From CAYXZR01 sp964470025 (lineage in GTDB: Bacteria; Patescibacteriota; Patescibacteriia; Buchananbacterales; UBA6539): 51,829 nucleotides of DNA. Made by a program: the position numbers and the translations under genes. Position 1 is the stretch's first letter; each line of letters opens with the position of its first letter. The stretch covers positions 1 to 51,829 of the forward strand of contig CAYXZR010000004.1 of the NCBI GenBank assembly GCA_964470025.1, read 5' to 3'. The notes beneath the pieces were generated by a model, which did no database searches, was not told the origin of the DNA, and saw nothing but the letters and a program-made list of their open reading frames with translations. This document shows positions 23,937-33,235 of this stretch, in pieces.

Positions 23937-25313
23937 ATGAGTAAAACGTTTCCACAGCCAATAGCACTCCGTAAGCTACTTGGCCCTAGTTTTGTCATAT
24001 TGGCACTTGGGCTTGGTTCTGGGGAGGTAATTTTATGGCCATTTCTTACTGCAAATCATGGCTTGGGACTTGCGTGGGGAGCTTTAATCGGTATTACTTT
24101 TCAATACTTTATTAATATGGAGATTGAACGCTACGCACTTGTGAAGGGTGAGAGTGTGTTTGTCGGACTACATCGATTATGGAAATGGTCAGCGTATTGG
24201 TTTATACTCTCGACATTTATTGGATTTGCGCTTCCGGGAATTATTGCAGCATCTGCGCAGGTCTTTGCTGCATTATTTGGGTTTAGTGATTTTAAATACT
24301 TAGCTATTCTTTTACTTCTTTCAATTGGTGTTATCTTGAGTATGAGTAAAACGGTGTATGTATTGCTTGAGCGAATTACTAAGACGGTGATATTGGTTGG
24401 TGTACCATTTTTAATTGTACTTGTATTTATGTTAGCGGGTTCTGCTGATTGGAGTGCGCTGGGTGCTGGCTTAGTGGGTGTTGGGGATGGATATTTTGGA
24501 TTACCTGAAGGGATAGTGTTAGCTACTTTTTTAGCTGCTTTTGCTTACTCTGGTGCAGGTGGAAATCTCAATCTCACTCAGTCGATTTACATCAAAGAAA
24601 AAGGATATGGTATGGGAGTGTATTCACAAAAGATAGCTGGGCTGTTTCGTTCAAACGTTGCACAAAAAGTTGAGCTTCAGGGACCCTCATATGTAGTGGA
24701 TGATACATTTGTTGCACGATTTAAGAGTTGGTGGAAGATAATGAACAAGGAACACTTGCTTGTGTTTTGGTTTGTTGGCTTCGTGGCGATCTGCATGCTG
24801 ATGCTCCTTTCGTTTGTTACTACCCATGGGTTAGAGAATAACGCAGAAGGGATTCAGTTTGTTATTAACGAAGGGCGTGCGATCAGTAGTTTATTAGGAC
24901 CCTGGGTAGGCGCTGCATTTTTATTTGTTGCAGGAGTAATGCTTTTTCAAACACAGTTAGGAATTTTGGATTCAACTTCACGTATTATGGCAGAAAATGC
25001 TGCATTAAGAATTATGGATAGAAAAAAGACAAGTACCATTAAGCTTTCACGTCTGTATTTTATTTTTATCTGGTCACAAATTGCTTTTGGTGTTTTATTG
25101 TTTTTATTAAATATCTACGAACCAAAAACATTGATAGTGCTTGGTGCGGTGTTAAACGCAGTAGCCATGTTTGTTCATATTGGACTTGTGCAGTGGCTCA
25201 ATCAAAAGTCGCTTGAAAAAGTATTTCGCCCAGCGACATGGAGAAAAGCAGTGCTTTTGTTAATCTTTTTATTTTTTGGAGTGTTTAGCTTCATAACACT
25301 GCTTACTATTTAG
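23937..25313 (+). CDS. Divergent Nramp-like transporter
   Basis: 458 residues, about 11 membrane helices. The overall layout resembles the Nramp family: GPSFVILALGLGSGE at helix 1, then a long N-terminal half of helices. In true Nramp proteins helix 1 has DPGN and helix 6 has MPHN, both of which bind the metal. Here they are replaced by GSGE and GAGGNLNLTQS. The substrate is therefore open, and a different cation or an amino acid is possible. The start at 23937 has no Shine-Dalgarno sequence. A TATAGC box lies six bases upstream, so the mRNA may be leaderless. MacA-like genes follow from a separate promoter. Confidence 0.82.
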   Translation: MSKTFPQPIALRKLLGPSFVILALGLGSGEVILWPFLTANHGLGLAWGALIGITFQYFINMEIERYALVKGESVFVGLHRLWKWSAYWFILSTFIGFALPGIIAASAQVFAALFGFSDFKYLAILLLLSIGVILSMSKTVYVLLERITKTVILVGVPFLIVLVFMLAGSADWSALGAGLVGVGDGYFGLPEGIVLATFLAAFAYSGAGGNLNLTQSIYIKEKGYGMGVYSQKIAGLFRSNVAQKVELQGPSYVVDDTFVARFKSWWKIMNKEHLLVFWFVGFVAICMLMLLSFVTTHGLENNAEGIQFVINEGRAISSLLGPWVGAAFLFVAGVMLFQTQLGILDSTSRIMAENAALRIMDRKKTSTIKLSRLYFIFIWSQIAFGVLLFLLNIYEPKTLIVLGAVLNAVAMFVHIGLVQWLNQKSLEKVFRPATWRKAVLLLIFLFFGVFSFITLLTI

Positions 25314-25342
25314 TTGAAAAAAACTGTATTTTATTGTATTCT
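25314..25342 (+). promoter_or_regulatory. Promoter of the MacAB-like operon
   Basis: TTGAAA (25314-25319), 17 bases, TATTCT (25337-25342). It lies directly after the Nramp-like stop, and a CAGGTG Shine-Dalgarno sequence precedes the ATG at 25378. Confidence 0.78.
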
Positions 25343-25377
25343 TTAGTTACTGAAATAATCTTTCAGGTGTAAAAGTT

Positions 25378-27033
25378 ATGAAGCGAATTTGGGGGTTTGT
25401 TGCTGCTGGTTTTGCAGCGGCAATTATTATATATGCGTATTGGGTTTGGACTCAACCGCAGGACATCTCATATAGTTATTACACTGTTCAACGCGATACT
25501 GTAGTTGAAGAAGTTGTTGTGTCTGGAAAAGTACAGCCAGCACAGCTTTTGACGTTGGCGTTTGAGCAAAGTGGTGCAGTTGAATCAGTAGAAGTGGAAG
25601 TTGGTGATTCTGTTAGTGCTGGACAAGTGCTGGCGTTGCAAGATACCACAGAATTACAAACACAGTTTTCTGAAGCACGTGCTGTACTTAACGCGGAGCA
25701 GGCACGACTTTTTGAGCTTGAGCAAGGAACACGTGGTGAAGAGATAGCTATAGCAGAAACAAAGTATGCTAATACACAGCGTAGTCTTGAGGATGCAAAA
25801 AATAATTTAAATAATACTAAACAAAAAGCAGTTACGGATTTAAATACTGTTGCGCTTGTTGCCTTGACTTCGTCACAGGAGGCAGTTTTGATTGGCAAAA
25901 ATTCTTTGATAACTATTGCAGAAATTCAGGAGGATCACTTTCAGACGTTTGCACCGCAAGAAAATGAGTTGGCAAAGGCTCAGGCAGCGGCAATTTTTGC
26001 ATTGTTTGACACCTCGACCGGAGGCAGGTTAAAAGAGCAGGCAATTACTGATTTGACAGGAGGACTTTATGGTGAGGCACTAAAAGCATTTTTGCAGCCG
26101 TCAGTGGAGCAGGCAACACTACTAGTTGTGGATGTGATTTCTGCATTACAATCTGTGGGAATTGCCTTAGATACGTTACCTATTGCTAATAGTTTGAGTG
26201 CGACACAGAAAAGTAATTTGGCAGCTGCAAAAACATCTATTTCTAATCAACTTGTAAAGCTTTCTGATGCTCAGCAAGATATTGTTGTGCAAAGGGTTGC
26301 TAATACTAATGCAATTGCAGCAGCTGAACGTCAGGTGACTGATGCACAGAATGCAGTTAATAGCGCATTTGATGAGCTGCTGCTAAAGCGTGCCGGTGCA
26401 ACACCTGAGCAGATTGCGACACAGCAGGCGTTGGTGCGAGCAGCAGAGGCTAAGGTGGCAACTGTTGAAAGGCAAATTAGTAGACGAAGTATTTTATCAC
26501 CGATTGCAGGTGTAGTGACTCGTGTTGATATAGAGGACGGTGAGGTTGCCACGGCTCAAAATTCAGTCATAGATGTTATCAGTGATAATGTGTATGAGAT
26601 TGAAGCACGCGTTCCTGAGGTGGATGTGATTAAAGTTGATGTAGAACAAGAAGCCTTAGTGATGCTTGATGCTTATGGAACTGCTAAAGAATTTAAGGCG
26701 ATCGTTACCGAGATTGATCCCGCTGAGACAGTTATTGATGGCGTGTCTGCGTATATAATGACTCTGCAGTTTATTGAGCCAGATGTGAGTATTAGATCTG
26801 GTATGACTGCTGAGATTTTCTTGCAAACACGCACTCGTGAAGATGTGCTGATTGTACCTCGCCGACTTGTTACTCAGCTTGATGGAAGAAATGCGGTTGA
26901 AGTAGTAATTAGCTCTGTGGGTGAGCAACTCATCACTGAACAAAAAATAGTTACTTTAGGTTTACTTGGTTCAAGTGGTTTTGTTGAAATTGTTTCCGGT
27001 CTTAGTGAAGGAGATAAAGTACTTTCACAGTAG
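25378..27033 (+). CDS. MacA-type periplasmic adaptor (HlyD family)
   Basis: 551 residues, long for the family (about 370-400). One N-terminal helix at about 4-22 anchors it. A lipoyl-like strand segment (47-90: VEEVVVSGKVQPAQ, GAVESVEVEVGDSVSAGQVLAL) flanks a long coiled coil in two arms (about 92-150 and 285-360) with an extra helical insert of about 140 residues. The second lipoyl half is RSILSPIAGVVTRVDIEDGEV, and the beta-barrel domains follow. It would bridge the permease to an outer layer. CPR bacteria have a single membrane, so what it connects to is unclear. It forms an operon with the two downstream genes. Confidence 0.92.
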   Translation: MKRIWGFVAAGFAAAIIIYAYWVWTQPQDISYSYYTVQRDTVVEEVVVSGKVQPAQLLTLAFEQSGAVESVEVEVGDSVSAGQVLALQDTTELQTQFSEARAVLNAEQARLFELEQGTRGEEIAIAETKYANTQRSLEDAKNNLNNTKQKAVTDLNTVALVALTSSQEAVLIGKNSLITIAEIQEDHFQTFAPQENELAKAQAAAIFALFDTSTGGRLKEQAITDLTGGLYGEALKAFLQPSVEQATLLVVDVISALQSVGIALDTLPIANSLSATQKSNLAAAKTSISNQLVKLSDAQQDIVVQRVANTNAIAAAERQVTDAQNAVNSAFDELLLKRAGATPEQIATQQALVRAAEAKVATVERQISRRSILSPIAGVVTRVDIEDGEVATAQNSVIDVISDNVYEIEARVPEVDVIKVDVEQEALVMLDAYGTAKEFKAIVTEIDPAETVIDGVSAYIMTLQFIEPDVSIRSGMTAEIFLQTRTREDVLIVPRRLVTQLDGRNAVEVVISSVGEQLITEQKIVTLGLLGSSGFVEIVSGLSEGDKVLSQ

Positions 27034-27035
27034 AT

Positions 27036-28286
27036 ATGGTAAATGTAGTTCGTGTTGGATTGTACTTGGCATTTCGACAAATTAGGCGTAGTAACTTTTG
27101 GGCAACACTCCTAATTGTGTTGATCATGGTGCTAACTTTTTTGAATTTGGTTTTTATTAATGGAATTTTAGTTGGACTTATTGAAGGCTCTTCTGCTGCT
27201 TATCGAGCTCAGTACTCAGGCGATGTATTAATAACATCACTCCCAACTAAAGATAGAATTGAACAGAGTCAGAATATTATTAAAACTTTACGCGCCTTTC
27301 CTGGAGTTGAGACAATTACTTCTCGCTACACTTCTGGTGCAGTTATTGAGGCAAACTATAAGCGACTACCAAGAATTAACGAGATTTCTGACCGTGTTTC
27401 TGCAACACTAGTTGGTATTAACCCTATTCATGAGCAAGAGGTTACAAAAATTAGTGATTTAGTTATTGAAGGTAGATTTTTTTATCCAGAAGACGAAAAC
27501 AAAATTGTAATTGGTAGTGGATTATTAGAAGAATATTCACCAGTTGCTGATATTCGAGGTGATGCAGTACTTGAAAATGTTACCGTCGGTAGTAAAGTGC
27601 GGATTTTACTTGATGATGTGGTGCAGGAAGTTGAAGTGGTGGGAATTATAAAGAGTAAGGTGCAAGCTGTAGATATTCGTGTCTTTATGACTGACACAGT
27701 ACTTCGAAGGATGCTAAATAGAACTGACTATAATGTTGGTGAGATAGCAGTAGTGCTTAATGATTTAACTACTCCTGAATCGGTGACAAGCGCACTTGCT
27801 CGAACTGGATTTGATAAAGATGCTACCCTTCAAACATGGCGTGAGTCTCAGGGAACTTTTTTTGAAGATATTAGAACAACATTTGATATCTTGGGTAATG
27901 TGTTTGGTGTTATAGGTCTTGTGGTTGCAGCTATTACTGTTTTTATTGTCGTGTTTGTTAATGCGATTACACGACGTAGATACATTGGTATTTTAAAAGG
28001 TATTGGTATTCGTGGGGCTGCAATTCAACTCTCTTATGTTGTGCAATCAATTTTTTATGCGCTTGTTGGCTCTTTTATAGGTTTGTTGATTTTATATCTT
28101 TGGATAAAGCCTTACTTTGATGCTAATCCGATTGATTTTCCATTTAGTGATGGTATTTTGGTTGTGCCGCTTGATATTACATTGTTACGAGTTGGATTAC
28201 TGTTAATTGCAACGATTGTGGCAGGATACGTGCCAGCTAAAATTATCATTAGTAAAAACACATTAGATGCTATTTTGGGAAGGTAA
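27036..28286 (+). CDS. MacB/FtsX-type ABC permease
   Basis: 416 residues. Helix 1 at about 21-45 is followed by a large extracytoplasmic domain (about 50-270, MacB periplasmic core type) and three helices at about 285-310, 330-352 and 380-402, the FtsX domain. The loop with GILKGIGIRGAAIQLSYVVQS is the coupling-helix motif that contacts the ATPase. It starts 3 bases after the adaptor stop and ends 3 bases before the ATPase. Its substrate may be a peptide, lipid or lipoprotein. It would work as a dimer in mechanotransmission rather than simple transport. Confidence 0.92.
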   Translation: MVNVVRVGLYLAFRQIRRSNFWATLLIVLIMVLTFLNLVFINGILVGLIEGSSAAYRAQYSGDVLITSLPTKDRIEQSQNIIKTLRAFPGVETITSRYTSGAVIEANYKRLPRINEISDRVSATLVGINPIHEQEVTKISDLVIEGRFFYPEDENKIVIGSGLLEEYSPVADIRGDAVLENVTVGSKVRILLDDVVQEVEVVGIIKSKVQAVDIRVFMTDTVLRRMLNRTDYNVGEIAVVLNDLTTPESVTSALARTGFDKDATLQTWRESQGTFFEDIRTTFDILGNVFGVIGLVVAAITVFIVVFVNAITRRRYIGILKGIGIRGAAIQLSYVVQSIFYALVGSFIGLLILYLWIKPYFDANPIDFPFSDGILVVPLDITLLRVGLLLIATIVAGYVPAKIIISKNTLDAILGR

Positions 28287-28288
28287 GT

Positions 28289-29011
28289 ATGATTATTGAA
28301 GCGCGAAAATTAACTCGAACGTATACTGTTGGCTCTGTAGACATCCATGCGCTAACAGATGTTTCACTTGAGGTAATGGCAGGGGAGTTGATAGCAATCA
28401 TGGGTAAGTCTGGTGCTGGTAAAAGTACACTGCTCTATCAACTTGGGTTGCTTGATGAGCCTACTTCAGGAGAGTTGATTGTTGATAATGTTTCTATTAA
28501 TGAGTTAAGTGCTGCACAGCGAACTCAATTCCGTTTAGAGAATTTAGGTTATATATTCCAAGATTATGCAGTACTGCCTGAGCTGACTGCGATTGAGAAT
28601 GTAGTTGTGCCACTGATGATGAATGGTGATAGTAGAACTGCTGCGTATCGTAAGGCAGATGAAGCTTTACAGAAAGTTGGTTTAGGTTTACGACTAAATA
28701 ATTTACCGAGTGGACTTTCTGGTGGTGAGCAGCAGCGAGTTGCGATAGCTCGGGCAATTGCTAACCGGCCCAAAATTTTATTTGCTGATGAACCTACGGC
28801 AAGTCTGGATACTGCAACTTCGGAGAGTATACTATCAATTTTTAAAGAGCTTAATGATCAAGGGCAAACTATTGTTTTGGTTACTCATGAGCACATTTAT
28901 GGTAAGGTTGCAGATCGTATTATAGAGCTAGAAGATGGAAGTATAATAAGTGATGTAAAGACACAGTCTCGAAGCAAAGGTAAGTCTGGTAAAAAGTCTA
29001 AGAGGAGTTGA
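28289..29011 (+). CDS. MacB/LolD-type ABC ATPase
   Basis: 240 residues. Walker A is GKSGAGKST, the Q-loop GYIFQDYAVLPELT, the signature LSGGEQQRVAIARAI, and Walker B ILFADEPTASLD with the switch His in LVTHEH. A short basic tail (KSGKKSKRS) ends the protein. It powers the FtsX-type permease encoded immediately upstream, and together with the adaptor it forms a three-part exporter. The gene ends in TGA, which shows UGA is a stop in this organism. Confidence 0.96.
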   Translation: MIIEARKLTRTYTVGSVDIHALTDVSLEVMAGELIAIMGKSGAGKSTLLYQLGLLDEPTSGELIVDNVSINELSAAQRTQFRLENLGYIFQDYAVLPELTAIENVVVPLMMNGDSRTAAYRKADEALQKVGLGLRLNNLPSGLSGGEQQRVAIARAIANRPKILFADEPTASLDTATSESILSIFKELNDQGQTIVLVTHEHIYGKVADRIIELEDGSIISDVKTQSRSKGKSGKKSKRS

Positions 29012-29045
29012 CTACTAAGGTAATATTTTGTAGGGTATAGGGCGT

Positions 29046-29978
29046 ATGTATACAGTTATTCTTTATTATAAAATTTGTCGTATTTCTTCTCCTCGATCTG
29101 AGGTTGCTACCCATAAGGCACTTTGTAAGCAGTTGGGCCTTAAGGGTCGTGTGCTTATTAATGAAGCAGGAATTAATGGAACACTTGGAGGTGAGAAAGA
29201 ATCAATCCAGGCGTATGTTGATGCGATGAATACACATCCGGAGCTTTCTGGGATTGATTTTAAGTTTAGTAATTCTGAGGTAGAGCCGTTTCCAAAGTTG
29301 AGAATTGTCTATCGCGATGAAATTATTACTACTGGAGTTAAACAGGATATTGATTTTGCTCGACGAGGAAAGCATGTAGATCGGGATACATTTCACTCAT
29401 GGCTTAAGAGTGGTGAGGAGATGGTGCTGCTGGATTTGCGAAATGATTATGAATGGGAAGTTGGAAGATTTAAAAATGCAATCAAGCCACCAATGAAATA
29501 TTTTAGAGATATCTCGGAGTACTATTCTTTTTATGAGCAGTTTAAGGGAAAGAAGATTGTGATGTATTGTACTGGTGGTATTCGCTGTGAACCTGGTTCG
29601 GCATTGTTAGTTGGAGCTGGGCTTGATCCAGAGAATACGTATCAACTTGAAGGTGGTATCGTGAAATATTGTGAGAAGTATGGCAATGAGGGATTTTTTG
29701 AAGGAGTATGTTTTGTTTTTGATGAGCGAATGATAGTGCCAGTTCGAGATGATAAAGAGCCGGAGAAGATTGCTAATTGTGCTCACTGTTCTGCAAAAAC
29801 GTTTACTTTTCAAAATTGTGCAAACAAGTATTGTAATTTACTTTTCTTGTGTTGTGATGATTGTGCTGAATCGTTGCGTACTACTTGTAGTAAGGAGTGC
29901 TTAAGTGTAACCGCTGATGCTTCCGCCCTACGTCCACCTCGAGTTAATGCACAGAAAGTGCTTCATAGAAATAAATAA
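29046..29978 (+). CDS. trhO: tRNA uridine-34 hydroxylase TrhO (rhodanese family)
   Basis: 310 residues. The N-terminal domain (1-about 95) has GLKGRVLINEAGINGTLGG. The rhodanese domain has the catalytic Cys175 in YCTGGIRCE. The C-terminal cysteine-rich extension (CAHC, QNCANKYCN, CCDDC, CSKEC) fits the zinc-binding tail of the family. Known TrhO uses molecular oxygen to form 5-hydroxyuridine at position 34 of tRNAs. This would require access to oxygen, which is interesting in a reduced genome. rodA follows after 8 bases, so the two are probably co-transcribed. Confidence 0.95.
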   Translation: MYTVILYYKICRISSPRSEVATHKALCKQLGLKGRVLINEAGINGTLGGEKESIQAYVDAMNTHPELSGIDFKFSNSEVEPFPKLRIVYRDEIITTGVKQDIDFARRGKHVDRDTFHSWLKSGEEMVLLDLRNDYEWEVGRFKNAIKPPMKYFRDISEYYSFYEQFKGKKIVMYCTGGIRCEPGSALLVGAGLDPENTYQLEGGIVKYCEKYGNEGFFEGVCFVFDERMIVPVRDDKEPEKIANCAHCSAKTFTFQNCANKYCNLLFLCCDDCAESLRTTCSKECLSVTADASALRPPRVNAQKVLHRNK

Positions 29979-29986
29979 ACTGCTCA

Positions 29987-31090
29987 ATGTCATTTCGTCG
30001 TTACTTTGATATTTTGAGAAATATCGATTGGATTTTATTTGGTTCAGTATTCTTACTGATTAGTTTTGGCTTGGCCGCGCTTTACAGTATTGCGATTAGT
30101 TCCGATGTGGCAAATTTTGCTAATTTTTCACGGCAGATATTTTTTATTATACTTGGCTTTGGAGTTTTTTTAGTGATGACACTGGTTGGATATCAGTTTT
30201 GGCATGCAATTAGTAGTGTGTTATTTTTAGGTTCGGCTGCCTTATTGCTTTTAGTGTTATTTTTTGGCCAGGTTATTAATGGTACCAAGGGTTGGTTTTA
30301 TTTATTTGGTTTTGGTTTTCAGCCAGTAGAGCTAGCTAAATTTGGATTAATTGTTTTTTTAGCAGCATTTTTGAGTCGCCGTATTACACAAATTAAAGAA
30401 GCTCAGACTTTTTGGATGAGTGCACTGAGTGTTGGTATTTTATTTACGCTTGTAGTATTGCAGCCTGATTTTGGTTCAGCGATTGTGCTTCTGGGTATTT
30501 GGTTTTTGATGATCTTTTTGGCTGGAGCAAATCGTTTGTATCTACTGAGTATTATCGGCGCTTTGGTGATAGGCTTTGTAGTTTCATGGGCTTTTCTCTT
30601 TCAGGATTACCAAAAAGATCGTATCCTTACTTTTCTTAATCCGTCACTTGATCCTTATGGGCGCGGATATCATGTTCGGCAGGCTACTATTGCCGCCGGT
30701 GCTGGAGGAGTGCTTGGGCGTGGCTTGGGCTTTGGTTCACAGAGTCAGTTAAAATTTATTCCTGAAAGTCACACTGACTTTATCTTTTCAGTGATTGCAG
30801 AAGAATTGGGGTTTGTTGGAGTTTCTCTTATTTTATTTTTTTGGGGCCTTTTTTTCTATAGATTAGTCCTTGCGGCAGGTAGGATTCGAGATGATTTTGC
30901 CACATTATTTATTTTAGGAACATCGGTATTGTTTTTTATCCATTTATTTATCAATATTGGGATGAATATTGGTATTTTACCGGTAACTGGTATTCCTTTG
31001 CCATTTATTAGTTATGGTGGTAGTTTTATGATAGTTAGCCTTGCAATGCTTGGTTTAATTGAGGGTATGATAGCTAGATCTCGCATCTAG
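29987..31090 (+). CDS. rodA: Peptidoglycan polymerase RodA (SEDS family)
   Basis: 367 residues with ten membrane helices. Family motifs include NGTKGWFYLFGFGFQPVELAKFGLI, DFGSAIVLLGIW, ESHTDFIFSVIAEELGFVG and the final GIPLPFISYGGSFMI. The conserved Asp in the motif VLQPDFGSA is present. RodA synthesises glycan strands during elongation and works with MreB, which is encoded at the end of this window. The start at 29987 lies 8 bases after trhO. No Shine-Dalgarno sequence. Confidence 0.97.
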   Translation: MSFRRYFDILRNIDWILFGSVFLLISFGLAALYSIAISSDVANFANFSRQIFFIILGFGVFLVMTLVGYQFWHAISSVLFLGSAALLLLVLFFGQVINGTKGWFYLFGFGFQPVELAKFGLIVFLAAFLSRRITQIKEAQTFWMSALSVGILFTLVVLQPDFGSAIVLLGIWFLMIFLAGANRLYLLSIIGALVIGFVVSWAFLFQDYQKDRILTFLNPSLDPYGRGYHVRQATIAAGAGGVLGRGLGFGSQSQLKFIPESHTDFIFSVIAEELGFVGVSLILFFWGLFFYRLVLAAGRIRDDFATLFILGTSVLFFIHLFINIGMNIGILPVTGIPLPFISYGGSFMIVSLAMLGLIEGMIARSRI

Positions 31091-31098
31091 GCGTATTC

Positions 31099-31127
31099 TT
31101 GACTTTTTGCTATAATTAGCTTATAGT
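31099..31127 (+). promoter_or_regulatory. Promoter of the 31139 gene
   Basis: TTGACT (31099-31104), 17 bases, TATAGT (31122-31127). An extended -10 (TGC TATAAT, 31108-31116) lies inside the spacer. The start point would be about 5 bases before the ATG at 31139. Confidence 0.7.
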
Positions 31128-31138
31128 ATGTTGCGTAT

Positions 31139-31477
31139 ATGATTGATGATACATTTTTCAATCCATTTGATGAAGGACTCAAGGTTGTGTCAGCTTGCCC
31201 AGTTTGTAAGCGACGATATGATCCTGTTGAGGCACGGATTTTGATGGAAAAAAATGATACACATTTATTGCATATGAAATGTCAATCGTGTAGCTCATCG
31301 GTACTTGCTGTGCTGATGTCTAATTCCGCTGGAATGAGTTCGGTGGGATTGGTGACTGATTTGTCAGCTGATGAAGTGATGTATTTCAAAAATGCTCAGA
31401 AGGTTGAGTATGATGATGTGATTACACTTCATAAGTTGATGAAAAATAATAAGGTTACAATTGATTCAATTAGATAA
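31139..31477 (+). CDS. Small zinc-ribbon protein of unknown function
   Basis: 112 residues. Two CxxC pairs (CPVCKRRY at about 20 and CQSC at about 50) form a zinc ribbon. The remaining half is helical (DLSADEVMYF and ITLHKLMKN). Proteins with this layout are common in CPR genomes beside ribosomal genes. A role in translation or RNA binding can be guessed from the position next to L25 but is not proven. The upstream promoter is close to the start. Confidence 0.78.
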   Translation: MIDDTFFNPFDEGLKVVSACPVCKRRYDPVEARILMEKNDTHLLHMKCQSCSSSVLAVLMSNSAGMSSVGLVTDLSADEVMYFKNAQKVEYDDVITLHKLMKNNKVTIDSIR

Positions 31478-31496
31478 TTATTAACGTAGAACGACA

Positions 31497-32156
31497 ATGT
31501 CAGATTTTGCATTAACATTTGCAGCTCGTAAAAATGATGTCTCTGTTGATACACTTCGAAGCGAAGGATCTATCCCAGCAGTGATGTATGGTCATGGAAT
31601 TGATACACTCCATGTCTCTGTAAATGCTTCAAATTTTGAAAAAGTATATAAAGGCGCAGGAGAAAGTACTTTAATTGATGCTACTATTGAAGGTGGTGAA
31701 ACTGTTAAAGTGCTTATTAAAGATGTGCAACGTGACACCCTAACTCACCAAATTCTTCATGTTGATTTTTACCAAGTTAACATGAAAGAAAAGATTACTG
31801 CTGAAGTAGAGCTGATGTTTACTGGTGAAGCACCTGCGGTGAAAACATACTCAGGTGTGCTTGTGACTAACCTTGATAGTGTTGAGGTTGAATGTTTACC
31901 ACAAGACCTTATTCATGAAATTGCTGTTGATCTTTCATCTCTTGAAGAGCTTGATCAGCCAATTCGTGTTTCTGATTTGACCGTGCCTGAGGCAGTTAAA
32001 ATTACACTTGATCCTCAAGAGGTTGTTGCTATTGTTAAGCCACCACGAGTTGCTGAAGTTGATACACCAGCAGCACCTACTGCGGCAGAGACTGAAGCTA
32101 AGGAAGCTGAAGCTAAAGAAGGTTCAGGCGATAAAAAAGCTGAAGATTCAAAATAA
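31497..32156 (+). CDS. rplY: 50S ribosomal protein L25/CTC
   Basis: 219 residues. The L25 beta-barrel (about 1-90: RKNDVSVDTLRSEGSIPAVMYGHG and VDFYQVNMKEKI) binds 5S rRNA. The TL5/CTC C-terminal domain follows (about 95-180). The last 35 residues are an Ala/Glu/Lys-rich tail (EAKEAEAKEG) that is disordered. It starts 19 bases after the zinc-ribbon gene. This two-domain CTC form is typical of bacteria outside the Enterobacteria. Confidence 0.96.
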   Translation: MSDFALTFAARKNDVSVDTLRSEGSIPAVMYGHGIDTLHVSVNASNFEKVYKGAGESTLIDATIEGGETVKVLIKDVQRDTLTHQILHVDFYQVNMKEKITAEVELMFTGEAPAVKTYSGVLVTNLDSVEVECLPQDLIHEIAVDLSSLEELDQPIRVSDLTVPEAVKITLDPQEVVAIVKPPRVAEVDTPAAPTAAETEAKEAEAKEGSGDKKAEDSK

Positions 32157-32173
32157 TTTAGATTTTGTAGCAA

Positions 32174-33235
32174 ATGCCGGTACAGATTACACACCGAGTT
32201 AAAGTCGTGTTGTACATCTGTATCGGTTTTTTGTTTGTTGTGCTGACTGCCCTTGGGATAAGCTCTAGAATTACTGATGCGACAATTACTGTTTTTTATA
32301 ATTCGCCACACTACCAACAGCGACCAGTTACGCCTGTTTACTACAGTCAACTCAATGGTCAGCCAGTTGAGCTTGAGATCGAGCAGGATCTAACCCCTTT
32401 TATTGTGATGATTGAGAATCACGTTGATTCGCGCCCAGTCGCTGGAATTGATAAGGCGTCAATTGTCTATGAAGCTATTGTTGAAGGCGAGGTTACGCGG
32501 TATATGGCGGTGTTTGATCAGAATGTTGCTGTTGAGCGGATTGGACCAGTTAGGTCTGCTCGTCCATTTTATGTCGAGCTAGCAGAGGAATGGGATGGTG
32601 TCTATTTTCATGCCGGTGGCTCTCCTGCTGGACTGGAAAAACTTAAGACTTCGCCAATGTATAATATTAACGAGATTTCCGGTGATGGTATTTATTTTTG
32701 GCGAGATACACAGCGCTTTGCTCCTCATAATTTATATATTTCAGGTGAAAATATGAGACGAGCACGTAGTGCAAAGGATATTGCCACAACTACAGATTCA
32801 TTTACTCCTTGGAAGTTTAAAGACGATGCAGATATCTCTAGCACTACTTTTAATTTTGATACAGCTTCCAGTATTGCAACCTCAGTTATAGCTGACTTTG
32901 CAGGGCATGATTTATATAAAGTTGAGTTTCGATATTCTTCGTCTTCTAATGATTATACGCGTTATTTGGGTGGTCAGCTTCACAAGACTGAGCAAGGTAT
33001 TATCGTTAAGGCAAAAAATATTATTATCCAGAAAGTTGCTGCTCGTGTAGTAGATAGTTACGGTCGACTTGCGGTTGATGTTGATGGCTCAGGTGTAGGC
33101 GAGCTTTATCAGGATGGAATAAGAAAAGATATTACTTGGGAGCAGGTAGGGGGTAGGACTTTATATTTTGATGATGATGGGCAGGAGATTAGTTTCAATC
33201 GAGGAGTTACTTGGGTGATGCTTGAATACCTTTAG
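32174..33235 (+). CDS. DUF3048-family envelope protein (YerB-like)
   Basis: 353 residues. One N-terminal helix at about 10-30. The DUF3048 domain begins at about 72 (PFIVMIENHVDSRPVAGIDKASIVYEAIVEGEVTRYMAVF) and continues with the hallmark RIGPVRSARPFYVELA and the FHAGGSPAGL motif. The C-terminal half carries the second domain of the family. It is extracytoplasmic and of unknown activity. It starts 17 bases after L25. Its 3' end overlaps the convergent prmC by 4 bases, with no terminator visible. Confidence 0.92.
   Translation: MPVQITHRVKVVLYICIGFLFVVLTALGISSRITDATITVFYNSPHYQQRPVTPVYYSQLNGQPVELEIEQDLTPFIVMIENHVDSRPVAGIDKASIVYEAIVEGEVTRYMAVFDQNVAVERIGPVRSARPFYVELAEEWDGVYFHAGGSPAGLEKLKTSPMYNINEISGDGIYFWRDTQRFAPHNLYISGENMRRARSAKDIATTTDSFTPWKFKDDADISSTTFNFDTASSIATSVIADFAGHDLYKVEFRYSSSSNDYTRYLGGQLHKTEQGIIVKAKNIIIQKVAARVVDSYGRLAVDVDGSGVGELYQDGIRKDITWEQVGGRTLYFDDDGQEISFNRGVTWVMLEYL

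Noticed and set aside
28289..29011. Recoded UGA (Gracilibacteria-type genetic code)
   Set aside because: This gene ends naturally at TGA right after its C-terminal tail, so UGA is a stop here.
33232..33235. Hidden terminator between the DUF3048 gene and prmC
   Set aside because: The genes overlap by 4 bases and no stem followed by a T run could be found within 60 bases.
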